46,704 nt of DNA from CAYLYP01 sp964387795 (GTDB taxonomy: Bacteria > Bacteroidota > Bacteroidia > Bacteroidales > UBA7960): positions 1 through 46,704 of the forward strand of contig CAYLYP010000020.1 in NCBI GenBank assembly GCA_964387795.1. The letters are read 5' to 3'. The notes under the pieces are model-generated. The model ran no database searches. It saw nothing but the letters and a program-made list of their open reading frames with translations, and was not told where the DNA came from. Made by a program: the position numbers and the translations under genes. Positions 26,271 to 35,166 of this stretch are shown piece by piece (within the stretch, counting starts at the first letter, position 1; each line of letters starts with the position of its first letter).

Positions 26271-29200
26271 TTAAGAATTTGATAAGCTTAATGATGAATA
26301 ATACACACTGAGCTCTGTTTTTAAAATAAAATACCGTTCCATTAAGAAAGGAATCATCTCCAGGGCTTTTTCGGTCATCTCTTCCCTGAAGCATTTGTCA
26401 ATATACATTGATATTTCATGAAGCTGAGATGCCCCCATATTTCCTGATAGCCCTTTTGTTGTTAGGATAAGCAATTGTAATGATGCTACATCATCTGTAG
26501 CCATTGCCTGCTGAATTTTTTCATGAATCCTATCCATATCTTCAACAAAAGTATCAATCAACTGAAATAGAATTCCCTGATCCCCTTTTATTGTATTCAG
26601 GATTACATCCAATGTATGTTTGTTAACAATTGGCGTTTTAATAAAATCTTCCTTAAGCTCATTATTGCTCTTCCCACTTCGCAAATCCTGCATCTTTTGT
26701 TTCTGAACTACCCACTTTTTAATAATTCTCTCAAGGTCTTCAAGGGTAACAGGTTTAATCAGATAATCTTCAAATCCTGCTTCCTGGTATTCGGCAATCT
26801 CTTCTGGTAATGAATTGGCGCTTAATGCAACAATTGGGGGCAAATCGCTATAATTTGATCTTAATTGTTCAATGGTCTGAAATCCATCCAATATAGGCAT
26901 CCTGATATCTAAAAATATAATATCAAAATGAATCCCACCAAAAATATTAAAGGCATTTATCTGAGATTCCTGAAATATTTTTAAAGCCTCCTGTCCATTT
27001 GAGGCATATTTCACCTGGCATCCCATACTTTCAAGCATCAAACCTATCACTTTCTGATTAACCACTTTATCATCAACCAACAAAATGCTTGTTTTCTTAA
27101 ACTTTTCGTCCTCTTCCCTACTTAAACGGACTGGTTCATTCTGGACATCCTGTGGCTGCTGTTCCTCAATTACTACCGGCAAATCAAACCAGAATACACT
27201 TCCCTCACCTTCCTTACTTTCTACATCTATCTGACCTCCCAGAAGGTTCACAAATTTCTTGCATATTGAAAGCCCAAGACCACTGCCCTGTTGCATCTCA
27301 AGTGTGCCTTTGTTAAGTTGTGAAAACTCATTAAAAAGCAAAGTCTTCTCATCCTCTGTGATTCCAATTCCTGTATCCTCAACTTCAATGCAAATCCTGC
27401 CTCTGTTTTCCTTTATTTCCAACAAACTCAAACGTATGTCAACTTTTCCCTCAGAAGTAAACTTCACTGCATTGGAAACAAGATTACTTGTTATTTGAAA
27501 TATCCTTTTTTCATCTGTCAACAACCATCTTGGAAAGTCTTTCGGTATCAATAAATTTAATTTAATGTTTTTATCCTCTGCCAATGGGGCAAAAACATTT
27601 ACTACCTGTTCCATCAGTCTTTCTATATTGAAAGTCATTAGTTTTACAGGCATTTTCCCTGATTCGATTTTTGACAGATCTAAAAAATCATTGATGATGT
27701 CCATCATCATATTCACTGATGCCTGTAAGGTATCAACATAATCCTTTTGCTTAATATCTATTTGAGATTTAAGCAATAAAGAAATTATACCCTGAATCCC
27801 ACTCAAAGGAGTACGAATCTCATGGCTCAATGCTGAATAAAGCTTTTGTTTAAATTCACTGTTTTTCCTGGATATTTCAATTTCGTTAAGCAGCCTTTCG
27901 TGTTGCTTTCGTTCTGTAATATCTGTAATAACAATAAAAATCTTTTCGGCTTCTTTAATATTGTATTTTATCCTGCCCAACAATGATATGTTGAATTCAT
28001 TGTTCAATGGGTCATTTAAGGTAATATCAAATTTAAAATCAGGGATTCGCCTTCCTGTCACATTTAACAGCTGTTGCCTTATTTTAGGCTGATCATTCTG
28101 GGGAATGAATGATAGCATATCTTCAAGCATAAAATGTTTGGATTTCAATGGCTTGGTAAGCCTTAGTACTTTTCCAAAAAGCTCATTATATTTTGCTGTT
28201 TGCTGGATCAGGTCAAGCTCACATGTCCCAAGTCTTGCCATATTCTGGGCCAGAAGAAGCTTCTGTTGGCTTTCCCACACTTGATTTTCAAGTTGTTTTC
28301 GCCTGCTTATGTCTTCCGAAACACCCATATAATGGGTCACATTCCCATTCTTGTCCCTTATTGGCGAAACAGTCAAATACTCCCAAAATACTGAACCATC
28401 TTTTCGCTCCGATTGTATTTCCCCTCTCCAGCCCTTATAGTTTTTTAGCGCTTCCGAACTTTTTCTGCCATTTTGGATACCCATGAGTTTGGGATCATAA
28501 AACCCGGCTATTGTTCCTATTACCTCGTCATCAGAATAACCTTTCATTTCAAGATATTTCTTGTTGACATAGCTTATCTGCCCTTCGGTATTTGTGACAA
28601 CAATTGCATTGGAGTTTTGATTCACCGCATGAGATAACAACAATAATAATTCATTATCGGTTTTCGTCTGGGTTATGTCTTTTATGGCCGCAGTATATCC
28701 AATTACCTTACCTGCCGGGTCATGCCTCAAGGATACAATAGCCTGATACCAAATCGTCTTACCCTGATTAAAATAATCATATTCAAACTTCTGGCTGTTT
28801 CTGGTGGCTGTTAAACTTAAAATGGCTTTATCCAATTGCTTGCTTATATCAACAGGTAACACATCTTTATAACGCTTTCCTATAAACTCAACAGGTGAAT
28901 AAAACAATAACTGCTCCTTTTTATCATTATATACGGATTGAAAAAAACCTTGATTGTCAATTGTGAAAATTGTATCTTCAATGGATTCTAATGTTGAAGA
29001 CAATAATTCTCTTACTTCAAAAAGTTCTTTTTTTGATTTATATCTCGAAAAGGATATTTCCAGGACTGATTTAAGTATCCCAGTATCAAATGGTTTAATA
29101 AGAAAACCATCAGGTCTTGCTGACATATACTTATCAATGTATTCCTCCTCTAATGCAGAAATAATAAATACAACAGGGATGTTAAACTTATTTGTCAATT

Positions 29201-29414
29201 CTCTGTACAATACAGCCTCATCCAACTTGTTTAGACTAACCCCTACCAGTAAAATATCAGGTTTCCTGTCGTCAGTGATTCCTGAAAAATCCTTGGGGCT
29301 TTTTCCATCTCCAAGGATTTCATAACCTTTTTCTGGTAGGCAATCCCTTAGTACAGAGACAACTGAATCATCCTCTTCAATAATAAAAATCTTTTTTTTC
29401 TCTGATGGTTTCAT
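26271..29414 (-). CDS. hybrid histidine kinase (REC-PAS3-HisKA-HATPase-REC-HPt) with degenerate first receiver and HPt
   Basis: A 1047-residue cytoplasmic hybrid kinase with no membrane segment. Receiver 1 (9-125) keeps the acidic pocket (EEDD, 13-16) and Lys107, but has Gly58 where the phospho-Asp belongs. Three PAS domains follow (about 136-248, 258-372, 385-500). HisKA has His531 in ALSHEIRTPLSG, and HATPase_c (about 620-745) has N, G1 and G2 boxes. Receiver 2 (775-900) has phospho-Asp836. The C-terminal HPt (about 930-1035) reads LLILTTKGLSGNMGA. The consensus is HxxKG, so the phospho-acceptor is Leu984. The kinase core and the second receiver look active, while the two ends look dead for phosphotransfer. 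It lies 20 bases after the dCache kinase gene and 4 bases before the DUF4407 gene. The output partner is unknown. Confidence 0.9.
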   Translation of the reverse strand: MKPSEKKKIFIIEEDDSVVSVLRDCLPEKGYEILGDGKSPKDFSGITDDRKPDILLVGVSLNKLDEAVLYRELTNKFNIPVVFIISALEEEYIDKYMSARPDGFLIKPFDTGILKSVLEISFSRYKSKKELFEVRELLSSTLESIEDTIFTIDNQGFFQSVYNDKKEQLLFYSPVEFIGKRYKDVLPVDISKQLDKAILSLTATRNSQKFEYDYFNQGKTIWYQAIVSLRHDPAGKVIGYTAAIKDITQTKTDNELLLLLSHAVNQNSNAIVVTNTEGQISYVNKKYLEMKGYSDDEVIGTIAGFYDPKLMGIQNGRKSSEALKNYKGWRGEIQSERKDGSVFWEYLTVSPIRDKNGNVTHYMGVSEDISRRKQLENQVWESQQKLLLAQNMARLGTCELDLIQQTAKYNELFGKVLRLTKPLKSKHFMLEDMLSFIPQNDQPKIRQQLLNVTGRRIPDFKFDITLNDPLNNEFNISLLGRIKYNIKEAEKIFIVITDITERKQHERLLNEIEISRKNSEFKQKLYSALSHEIRTPLSGIQGIISLLLKSQIDIKQKDYVDTLQASVNMMMDIINDFLDLSKIESGKMPVKLMTFNIERLMEQVVNVFAPLAEDKNIKLNLLIPKDFPRWLLTDEKRIFQITSNLVSNAVKFTSEGKVDIRLSLLEIKENRGRICIEVEDTGIGITEDEKTLLFNEFSQLNKGTLEMQQGSGLGLSICKKFVNLLGGQIDVESKEGEGSVFWFDLPVVIEEQQPQDVQNEPVRLSREEDEKFKKTSILLVDDKVVNQKVIGLMLESMGCQVKYASNGQEALKIFQESQINAFNIFGGIHFDIIFLDIRMPILDGFQTIEQLRSNYSDLPPIVALSANSLPEEIAEYQEAGFEDYLIKPVTLEDLERIIKKWVVQKQKMQDLRSGKSNNELKEDFIKTPIVNKHTLDVILNTIKGDQGILFQLIDTFVEDMDRIHEKIQQAMATDDVASLQLLILTTKGLSGNMGASQLHEISMYIDKCFREEMTEKALEMIPFLMERYFILKTELSVYYSSLSLSNS

Positions 29415-29434
29415 TATCCTCCGATAATTAAAAA

Positions 29435-32326
29435 TTACAATTCCAATAAAGAAGCCTGGGTCTTAAATTCTTCAAATGCTGGTTTTAAAAAGACTGCCAT
29501 CTCCTTTGCCTGATCAACATTTCCAGACTTAATGCTGTTCTCTGTATCCCTTGCCAGCTCCTTTAGCTTTACCCCGCCAATAGTGCCGGCCAGCCCGGCC
29601 AATGAATGAACGGCAATCCTTAATTCGTCAATGTTATCCGACTGTAAATTTAAATCAATCTGCCCGATTAACTCATTTACATCCTCGTAAAATGAGTTAA
29701 GAAGTTCATCAATGATCTCTTTATCTCCTTTTGCATGTTGGAGAATTGTTTGAATCACACCCTTATCAAGGGCTGGATATTGATCATAATTCTGTTGTTT
29801 CATATCTTCAGCTTTATTGTTTTGGTTTTTATTATGATTTTGTTTCTTTTTATTTACCCATTTTTTTAATACTTCCGATAGTTGTTTCAAGGTTACAGGT
29901 TTTGCAATATAGTCATCCATGCCCCTTGAGATATAGTTCTCAGCGTCACCGGCCAGCACATTGGCTGAAATCGCTATTACCGGAGGCACTTCCATATACT
30001 GGCGCTTTAGGATTTCAACAGCTGTCAATCCATCCATCACTGGCATCTGGATATCCATAAGTATCAATTCAAAATTCCTGTTTAGTCTGCTTTCTTTTTC
30101 AATTGTTTCTATTGCTTCCAAACCATTGGAGGCGACAATGCTTTCACATCCAAGCTCATTCAACATCATTGTCAACACTCTTTGGTTCACTTTCTTATCT
30201 TCAACAAGTAAAATCCTTACTCCTTGAAAATAACATAATTCATCTTCTGATTGTTTTTCATCCATTATCTTTTTAATCAGGTCTTCTGATACCATCTTTG
30301 CTTTAAAAGTGAACCAAAATAAACTCCCGTTCCCCTGTGAACTCTCAATCCCAATTTCGCCTCCCATTAGCGTTACGAGATTCTTCGAGATAAACAAACC
30401 AAGACCTGCCCCCTCCTGTTCCCTGCTTAAACTTGAATCAACCTGCGAAAAAAGCTGGAATAACCTTGTCTGGCTTTCCTTTTTTATCCCTATACCTGTA
30501 TCCAGCACTTCAACCATGATTTCGTAATTCCCATTGTGATAGCCAAGGCACCTGAATGATAGTTTTACAAATCCTTTGATAGTGAATTTTATTGCATTAA
30601 AAACAAGATTTGTAATTACCTGGTTAAGCCTGTTTTTATCTGCTTCCAGCCAAAGAGGAAACCCTTCCTCTATCTCTGTTTCAAAGGATATTTTTTTCTG
30701 ACTGGCAAGGGCATAAAACATACTTGTTATGGCATCCAAAAATGGCATAAACTCAAATTGTTCGCTCCTTAGCTCCATGTTCCCCGATTCTATCTTTGCA
30801 AGATCAAGAATATCATTTATAATATTCAACAGGCTTTTGGACGAATGCAATATTGTAGAGGCATAATTTCTTTGTTCATCATCAAGGGATGTTTTCAATA
30901 AAAATTCTGACATTCCCATGATACCCATCATTGGGGTGCGTATCTCATGGCTCATATTGGCCAAAAACTGCTGTTTTCGCTCCGATGAAAGCCGGATGTC
31001 ATTTTGGAGCTTTAACTGATTTTCATAGTATTTTTTAAGATTATCCCTCATCTTAATCAATGAGTTGCCCAACTCATCTGAATCCCCCAATGCTTCAAAT
31101 GGAACATCCAGGTTCCCTTTCCCTATTTGTTCAGCAAACTCAATAGCCTTATTAAGATTACACTTTAAAAGGTTTAATGCAATGGCAAGGTTTCTTATTT
31201 CATGGTAGGATTGGTTTTTTATCTCAACATCCAAATTACCCCCTGAAATTTTCTCAATCATCCCGGAGTATTCTTCAACAGGATTTGTTATCAAACGTTT
31301 GAAATATAACTGAACAATAATGCTCATAATTAATCCCAGGACCAGGCTAAGGACAATCATCTTGCCCAGTGTATCCAATGGGGCTTTGCTAATATAGGCT
31401 TGGGGAACTTTTACCTTTACCTCCCAGTTTTCTGGCATATTGCCAAAATGTAATGGAACTGTTGCTTCTATGAACCCATTATTGTAAACCGCTCCATAAG
31501 GGTAATTATAAGAAAGACTGTCTGAAATATCATTATGTCCTTCATCTACTGGTTTCCCAACTTTGTTAATATCACCAGAGTATGCAGCATATTTTTTTTC
31601 ATGTGTGATAACTACAATCTGGGCATTATTGTCAAATATTTTTAATGAAGAAATAAAATCCTGAAGAAAGTTTATTGAAAGATCGAAACCTGTGACCCCA
31701 TAAAACACACCATTGATAATTATCGGGCACATGAATGAAATCATTAATACATCTTTTCCCTGAATGGGATACCACACCGGCCCATTGATATAATTGCAGC
31801 CTGTTAATTTGGGTTGCCAATACCAGGGCCCTTTTTCTGGAGTCTGATAATCTATCAGGGGCTCAACAACTATTGAATCCTTGTTTGTTTTTGTAAGATA
31901 TGAAATAAACCTCCCACTCTGGTCTGAATGGGGAGAATGAATAAAATCGGCATCTCTCCCATCAAAGGCATTAGGCTCCCAGGCAATTGTCAAACCAATA
32001 AAATCCGGATTCGATTTTAAAACATACCCACCCAGTTTTTCAACCTCTTCCCTGCTAAGCCCATTGTCAGATTTTGTATGGTGGATTGATGCAAGGGTTA
32101 AGGCAAAGGATTGGGATTGATACAATACATTTCCAAAGGTATTCCGGATCTCACCTGAATATGACCAGGCTGTACTCCATACAAGATCACCAGCCTGACG
32201 GGCCATTGATTGCTTAAAACGAATCGTTGTTATTGTTACTACAACTAATACCGTTACAAAGATACCAATAGAACTAATCAGGGCTAATTTCTTTGATAAT
32301 GTATTTATGCTGAATACGTTTTTCAT
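29435..32326 (-). CDS. dCache-HAMP hybrid histidine kinase with receiver and HPt
   Basis: A 963-residue membrane kinase and the first gene of the seven-gene unit. TM1 (about 15-37) and TM2 (about 323-343) enclose a periplasmic dCache ligand-binding domain (55-310); WEPNAFDGRDADF and GRFISYL resemble Cache sensors of chemoreceptors. Two HAMP-type stretches follow: ITNPVEEYSGMIEKISGGNL at 347-366 and IGKGNLDVPF to SLIKMRDNL at 401-430. HisKA has His460 in FLANMSHEIRTPMMG, HATPase_c spans about 560-675, the receiver (703-822) has Asp758 in LILMDIQMPVMDG, and the HPt (about 850-955) has His907 in AVHSLAGLAG (the usual Lys is Ala). All phosphotransfer residues are present, unlike in the next gene. 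I infer a relay from the periplasmic signal, through His907, to a partner receiver such as CheB or the degenerate kinase's second receiver. Confidence 0.93.
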   Translation of the reverse strand: MKNVFSINTLSKKLALISSIGIFVTVLVVVTITTIRFKQSMARQAGDLVWSTAWSYSGEIRNTFGNVLYQSQSFALTLASIHHTKSDNGLSREEVEKLGGYVLKSNPDFIGLTIAWEPNAFDGRDADFIHSPHSDQSGRFISYLTKTNKDSIVVEPLIDYQTPEKGPWYWQPKLTGCNYINGPVWYPIQGKDVLMISFMCPIIINGVFYGVTGFDLSINFLQDFISSLKIFDNNAQIVVITHEKKYAAYSGDINKVGKPVDEGHNDISDSLSYNYPYGAVYNNGFIEATVPLHFGNMPENWEVKVKVPQAYISKAPLDTLGKMIVLSLVLGLIMSIIVQLYFKRLITNPVEEYSGMIEKISGGNLDVEIKNQSYHEIRNLAIALNLLKCNLNKAIEFAEQIGKGNLDVPFEALGDSDELGNSLIKMRDNLKKYYENQLKLQNDIRLSSERKQQFLANMSHEIRTPMMGIMGMSEFLLKTSLDDEQRNYASTILHSSKSLLNIINDILDLAKIESGNMELRSEQFEFMPFLDAITSMFYALASQKKISFETEIEEGFPLWLEADKNRLNQVITNLVFNAIKFTIKGFVKLSFRCLGYHNGNYEIMVEVLDTGIGIKKESQTRLFQLFSQVDSSLSREQEGAGLGLFISKNLVTLMGGEIGIESSQGNGSLFWFTFKAKMVSEDLIKKIMDEKQSEDELCYFQGVRILLVEDKKVNQRVLTMMLNELGCESIVASNGLEAIETIEKESRLNRNFELILMDIQMPVMDGLTAVEILKRQYMEVPPVIAISANVLAGDAENYISRGMDDYIAKPVTLKQLSEVLKKWVNKKKQNHNKNQNNKAEDMKQQNYDQYPALDKGVIQTILQHAKGDKEIIDELLNSFYEDVNELIGQIDLNLQSDNIDELRIAVHSLAGLAGTIGGVKLKELARDTENSIKSGNVDQAKEMAVFLKPAFEEFKTQASLLEL

Positions 32327-32385
32327 TGAATTGCCTTTGATAATAAGTATTATCTCATTCGATCCCCTTTTATTATTTATTCGGG

Positions 32386-32393
32386 GAAAGATA
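32386..32393 (-). promoter_or_regulatory. possible -7 box (TATCTTTC) upstream of the hybrid-kinase/che operon
   Basis: On minus, TATCTTTC differs from TAnnTTTG at the last base and lies 60 bases before the start at 32326. It is the best candidate I see for the operon promoter; no -33 element is clear. Confidence 0.25.
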
Positions 32394-32807
32394 GCGTATT
32401 TCGTATATAAAAAAGACCAAGAAACCCTGCTTTTATATCCATTTTATCAAATCTTAAAATACATCTTTTCATTTTACCTGCATCAATACTTATTTTCAGA
32501 TAAAATAATTTAGGATGGATATAAAAAAGAATCGCATTGTCTTATTACATCAGCAGCCTTAGTAGATGGTATCATCCACCCTTTGGGTTCTTTTTTTCAC
32601 CTCACCCTTATAGCACAAAAGAAGTCATGTCGAAAGAGTATGGCAATATTCTAAAACGACAGAATGGCTTTAATAAACTTAATTATTTATGTATTAGCCC
32701 TCTAACTGGCAAATACCAATTATTGGGGCTGGTAATAACAGGAATAGTTAAAAAATAAACATGAATGCGCATCAGAGGCAAACATATTCGTTTTTAATAA
32801 GGATTTA
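32394..32807. other. intergenic region, no gene seen
   Basis: About 410 bases between the hybrid-kinase promoter area and the parA stop codon. Short plus-strand frames (32307-32513, 32537-32758) have no family resemblance or plausible composition. In the usual arrangement parB would sit here, directly after parA; it does not. Confidence 0.55.
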
Positions 32808-33557
32808 TCACTCAAATCTTTGGGCAATTTCTTTTGATAGCCTCAAATAGTCATCAGCACCATTACTATCAGGCTGATAGGTGAAAATATCTGTGCCTTC
32901 ATTGGGAGCCTCGGCCAGTGCAATATTATTACGTATTTTAGTTTTAAATAATTTTCCTTTAAAATGTTCTTCTATCGTATCACAAACATATCTGTTCAAA
33001 ACTTTACGTTTGTCAAACTGGGTAATAAAAATACCCCCAATTTCAAGCCTGGTGTTCAGGCGTTTCTTTATTTTGTCCATCAGGCCTAAAAGCTTTCCAA
33101 TTCCCTGAAGTGCAAGATATTCAGCCTGCATGGGTATCAGGATAAAATCAGATGCAGTAAAAGCATTAATGGTAAGCAAGCCTAATGAGGGCGGGCAGTC
33201 AATAACAATAAAATCATAATTTGAGGACAAAGGTTCAATTACTTCCTTAAGCAAGAACTCCCTGCCTGCTTCAGCACTTAATTCAAGCTCAGCACCAGAT
33301 AATTCACTAACAGATGGGATCAAAAAAAGATTTTTATTGATCTTTATAAGCTCAGGGGCATATATGTTCTTAATAACCCCATAAATATTATTCTCAGGCT
33401 CTTTAATCCCTAGGCTTTGCGTTAAATTTGCCTGAGGATCAAGGTCAATTAACAATACTTTTTTCTTAAGTTTTGAAAGACCTGCCCCGATATTAAGGGC
33501 ACTTGTTGTTTTACCAACGCCTCCTTTATGGTTACTGATTGCAATTATTTTTCCCAT
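32808..33557 (-). CDS. ParA/Soj-family ATPase, no ParB partner visible
   Basis: A 249-residue ParA-type ATPase. I use the internal ATG at 33557, because MGKIIAISNHKGGVGKTT starts at the usual place; an upstream ATG would add ten residues of poor fit. The deviant Walker A KGGVGKTT carries signature Lys11 and Lys16. Walker A' is VLLIDLDPQANLT and Walker B FIVIDCPPSLG. ParA proteins use ATP-dependent DNA binding to move chromosomes, plasmids or protein complexes. The parB that usually follows is absent: more than 400 non-coding bases come next. So it is an orphan, perhaps positioning another cargo such as a protein cluster. Chromosome partitioning is the default alternative, with parB elsewhere. 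Confidence 0.9.
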   Translation of the reverse strand: MGKIIAISNHKGGVGKTTSALNIGAGLSKLKKKVLLIDLDPQANLTQSLGIKEPENNIYGVIKNIYAPELIKINKNLFLIPSVSELSGAELELSAEAGREFLLKEVIEPLSSNYDFIVIDCPPSLGLLTINAFTASDFILIPMQAEYLALQGIGKLLGLMDKIKKRLNTRLEIGGIFITQFDKRKVLNRYVCDTIEEHFKGKLFKTKIRNNIALAEAPNEGTDIFTYQPDSNGADDYLRLSKEIAQRFE

Positions 33558-33736
33558 AAGACAATAAATGTTGAGAATAAACTGCAATAATATTAATTTT
33601 TCTCATAATCAATGCCTTTATTAATCAAATATTTTTCTTTATTTAAAAAATAACTCATTTAACATGCATTCAATTTGGTTTTCATCAAAGAAATTAAGTT
33701 TTTTTTATACAACCTGAAATACTAAATATCAATACT

Positions 33737-34012
33737 TTAATTCATTACATACTTAAAAATCAGTAATGAAATCAGATTAGCTACGAACAAACAAAACAAA
33801 ATTAACATTTTAAAATCAGATAGCAGAAAATAAGAAATTATCCCTAAAGCCAATAAAAACAATCTATTCAAATCACAAAATAAAGGAATTGATATCCCAA
33901 AACCGATAACCGGGAAATAAGCCAATAATATCAGAGTAAGGGTTGAGCCGGGGTTGAGCCGGGGTTGAGCCGGGGTTGAGTCGGGGTTGAGCCGGGTTTG
34001 AGTCGGGTTCAA
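33737..34012 (-). CDS. possible small hydrophobic membrane protein, doubtful
   Basis: A 91-residue open frame. The first ~22 residues are encoded by the 11-bp tandem repeat (MNPTQTRLNPDSTPAQPRLN). The rest has three hydrophobic segments separated by short polar turns (CDLNR, SDFK). I recognise no family. The repeat-derived N-terminus and the AT-rich composition argue that the ATG is fortuitous; a shorter protein starting inside, or no gene at all, is more likely. Nothing in the surroundings suggests a role. Confidence 0.2.
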   Translation of the reverse strand: MNPTQTRLNPDSTPAQPRLNPGSTLTLILLAYFPVIGFGISIPLFCDLNRLFLLALGIISYFLLSDFKMLILFCLFVANLISLLIFKYVMN

Positions 34013-34046
34013 CCCGGCCTAACCCCGCTTCAACCCCGCTTCAAGC
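33941..34046. repeat. array of six 11-bp direct repeats followed by inverted copies
   Basis: Six contiguous units cover 33941-34006: GGTTGAGCCGG three times, GGTTGAGTCGG, GGTTGAGCCGG and GTTTGAGTCGG. Directly after, 34007-34046 holds units of the opposite orientation (TTCAACCCGG, and TTCAACCCCGC at 34029-34039 preceded by a similar copy). The strip is clearly richer in G+C than the AT-rich flanks. There are no spacers, so it is not CRISPR. The inverted half would let the transcript or single strand fold into a long imperfect hairpin. Confidence 0.85.
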
Positions 34047-34560
34047 TATACCATGATATTGGGTTGACAACATCGTGTTTATACCTGGAAAAACACATTG
34101 TAATTGGGTAAAGTATTGAAAAACAATGCTGTAATTAGGGAGTGTGGGCTTTAGGTGTGATTTTATCAGGTAATGAATTGGAATAGATATTTATTTGGAA
34201 GCTTATAGGTTTTCTATTATGACCCTAAAAAGCAGTTTACATTTATTAACACATCGAATATTGTGTATGCAAAAGAAAATCAATTATATACACGCAGGGC
34301 ATTGTTAAGAAATATTAAATTTAACTTAATCAATGTTAATAAAAATCAATTAACAAGCTGAAAATCAATATCATGGATAGGTCACGGTATTACCAAGGAT
34401 ATACCAAGTCCATATCAGGTTCAGTGTTGTCCAATCAAGAATTGGACAAGTAGTGGTACGGCTATGGTTTTGTCCTGAGGAAATGGATAAAATGGAAATG
34501 ATTCCCCATAAAACAGATGAGTTGTGCCACTGAATAAGCGAAAGCGACAGGAAGAAGGTA
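34047..34560. other. intergenic region, no gene seen
   Basis: About 510 bases between the 11-bp repeat array and the end of the DUF454 gene. Apart from a small palindrome at 34427-34449, I see no coding region, RNA gene or promoter. A minus-strand frame at 34371-34610 overlaps the DUF454 gene end and has no recognisable product. Confidence 0.55.
34427..34449. repeat. 9-bp inverted repeat, TTGTCCAAT / ATTGGACAA
   Basis: A perfect 9-bp palindrome with a 5-base loop, about 110 bases past the DUF454 stop codon. No T-run follows, so an operator-like site or a chance palindrome is as likely as a terminator. Confidence 0.4.
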
Positions 34561-34962
34561 TTATCTAAGGGTTTTAAATGAGAGGATATGAATAGTAACA
34601 CCTGAGGCAATAAATACTAAGAGTATTTGTACCCATAAATGATCTACAATAAAGAAAACAGAGGATAGGATTGTAATCCAAAGAAGAGATAGAGATAATA
34701 TTTTAATTCTGAGTGCAATGCCTCTTTTCTCTTGATAATCGCGGATATAAGCCCCAACAATCTTATGGTTGAGGAGCCATTTATAAAAATGATCAGAGCT
34801 TTTTGAGAATAAAAAAGCAGCCAGTAATAAAAATGGAGTAGTAGGCAATAAAGGCAAAAAAATTCCTATTACCCCTAAGCCAAAGCATATAAAACCAAAA
34901 ATAACAAAGAGGATTTTCTTTGTTTGCATGTTTTTCACTGATAATTTCCAGATATTCTTCAT
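34561..34962 (-). CDS. DUF454 / YbaN-family inner-membrane protein
   Basis: A 133-residue membrane protein of unknown function. GLGVIGIFLPLLPTTPFLLL followed by AAFLFSKSSDHFYKWLLNHK is the DUF454 signature, and the spaced GAYIRDYQEKRGI part also fits. Predicted segments lie near residues 16-36, 40-55, 88-107 and 110-128. The first Met at 34962 gives a slightly longer N-terminus than usual; Met12 (34929, MQTKKILF) is a plausible true start. There is no operon partner. The family is widespread and often next to heme or iron genes in other bacteria, but nothing of that kind is here. Confidence 0.88.
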   Translation of the reverse strand: MKNIWKLSVKNMQTKKILFVIFGFICFGLGVIGIFLPLLPTTPFLLLAAFLFSKSSDHFYKWLLNHKIVGAYIRDYQEKRGIALRIKILSLSLLWITILSSVFFIVDHLWVQILLVFIASGVTIHILSFKTLR

Positions 34963-35097
34963 TCAATAAACGCCTTAATTACAGGATCAATTTAAAAATC
35001 ACACTGGTCATCTGATAATTATTTCAATTGGTGATATATCAGGAATCATTTATCAGATAAAACCACAAAAATATAATGAACTGATTTAAAAAAACCT

Positions 35098-35105
35098 TAC
35101 CTTTG
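35098..35105 (+). promoter_or_regulatory. Bacteroidota-type -7 box (TACCTTTG) upstream of the alpha/beta hydrolase gene
   Basis: TACCTTTG fits TAnnTTTG exactly and lies 61 bases before the ATG at 35167. A TTTG -33 box at the right distance is not evident. Confidence 0.4.
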
Positions 35106-35166
35106 ATTAGGTGTACAAAAATAGCACAATAAAAAACACAGGAAACAAAACCCTAATCAGATAACA

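Noticed and set aside
32307..32758. Two short plus-strand frames upstream of the hybrid kinase
   Set aside because: No recognisable domain, odd composition, and one overlaps the kinase start; more likely promoter and spacer DNA.
34007..34040. A GGTTCAA-like string suggesting a tRNA T-arm
   Set aside because: It belongs to the 11-bp repeat array, and no acceptor, D or anticodon arm can be drawn around it.
33941..34046. Possible CRISPR array
   Set aside because: Units are only 11 bp and contiguous, with no spacers, and no cas gene is nearby.
32808..34046. Replication origin or partition locus
   Set aside because: A ParA gene and repeats are present, but no ParB, no parS-type palindrome, no DnaA gene and no cluster of DnaA boxes were seen.
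34371..34610. 79-residue minus frame overlapping the DUF454 gene
   Set aside because: It overlaps the DUF454 3' end in another frame and has no family resemblance.
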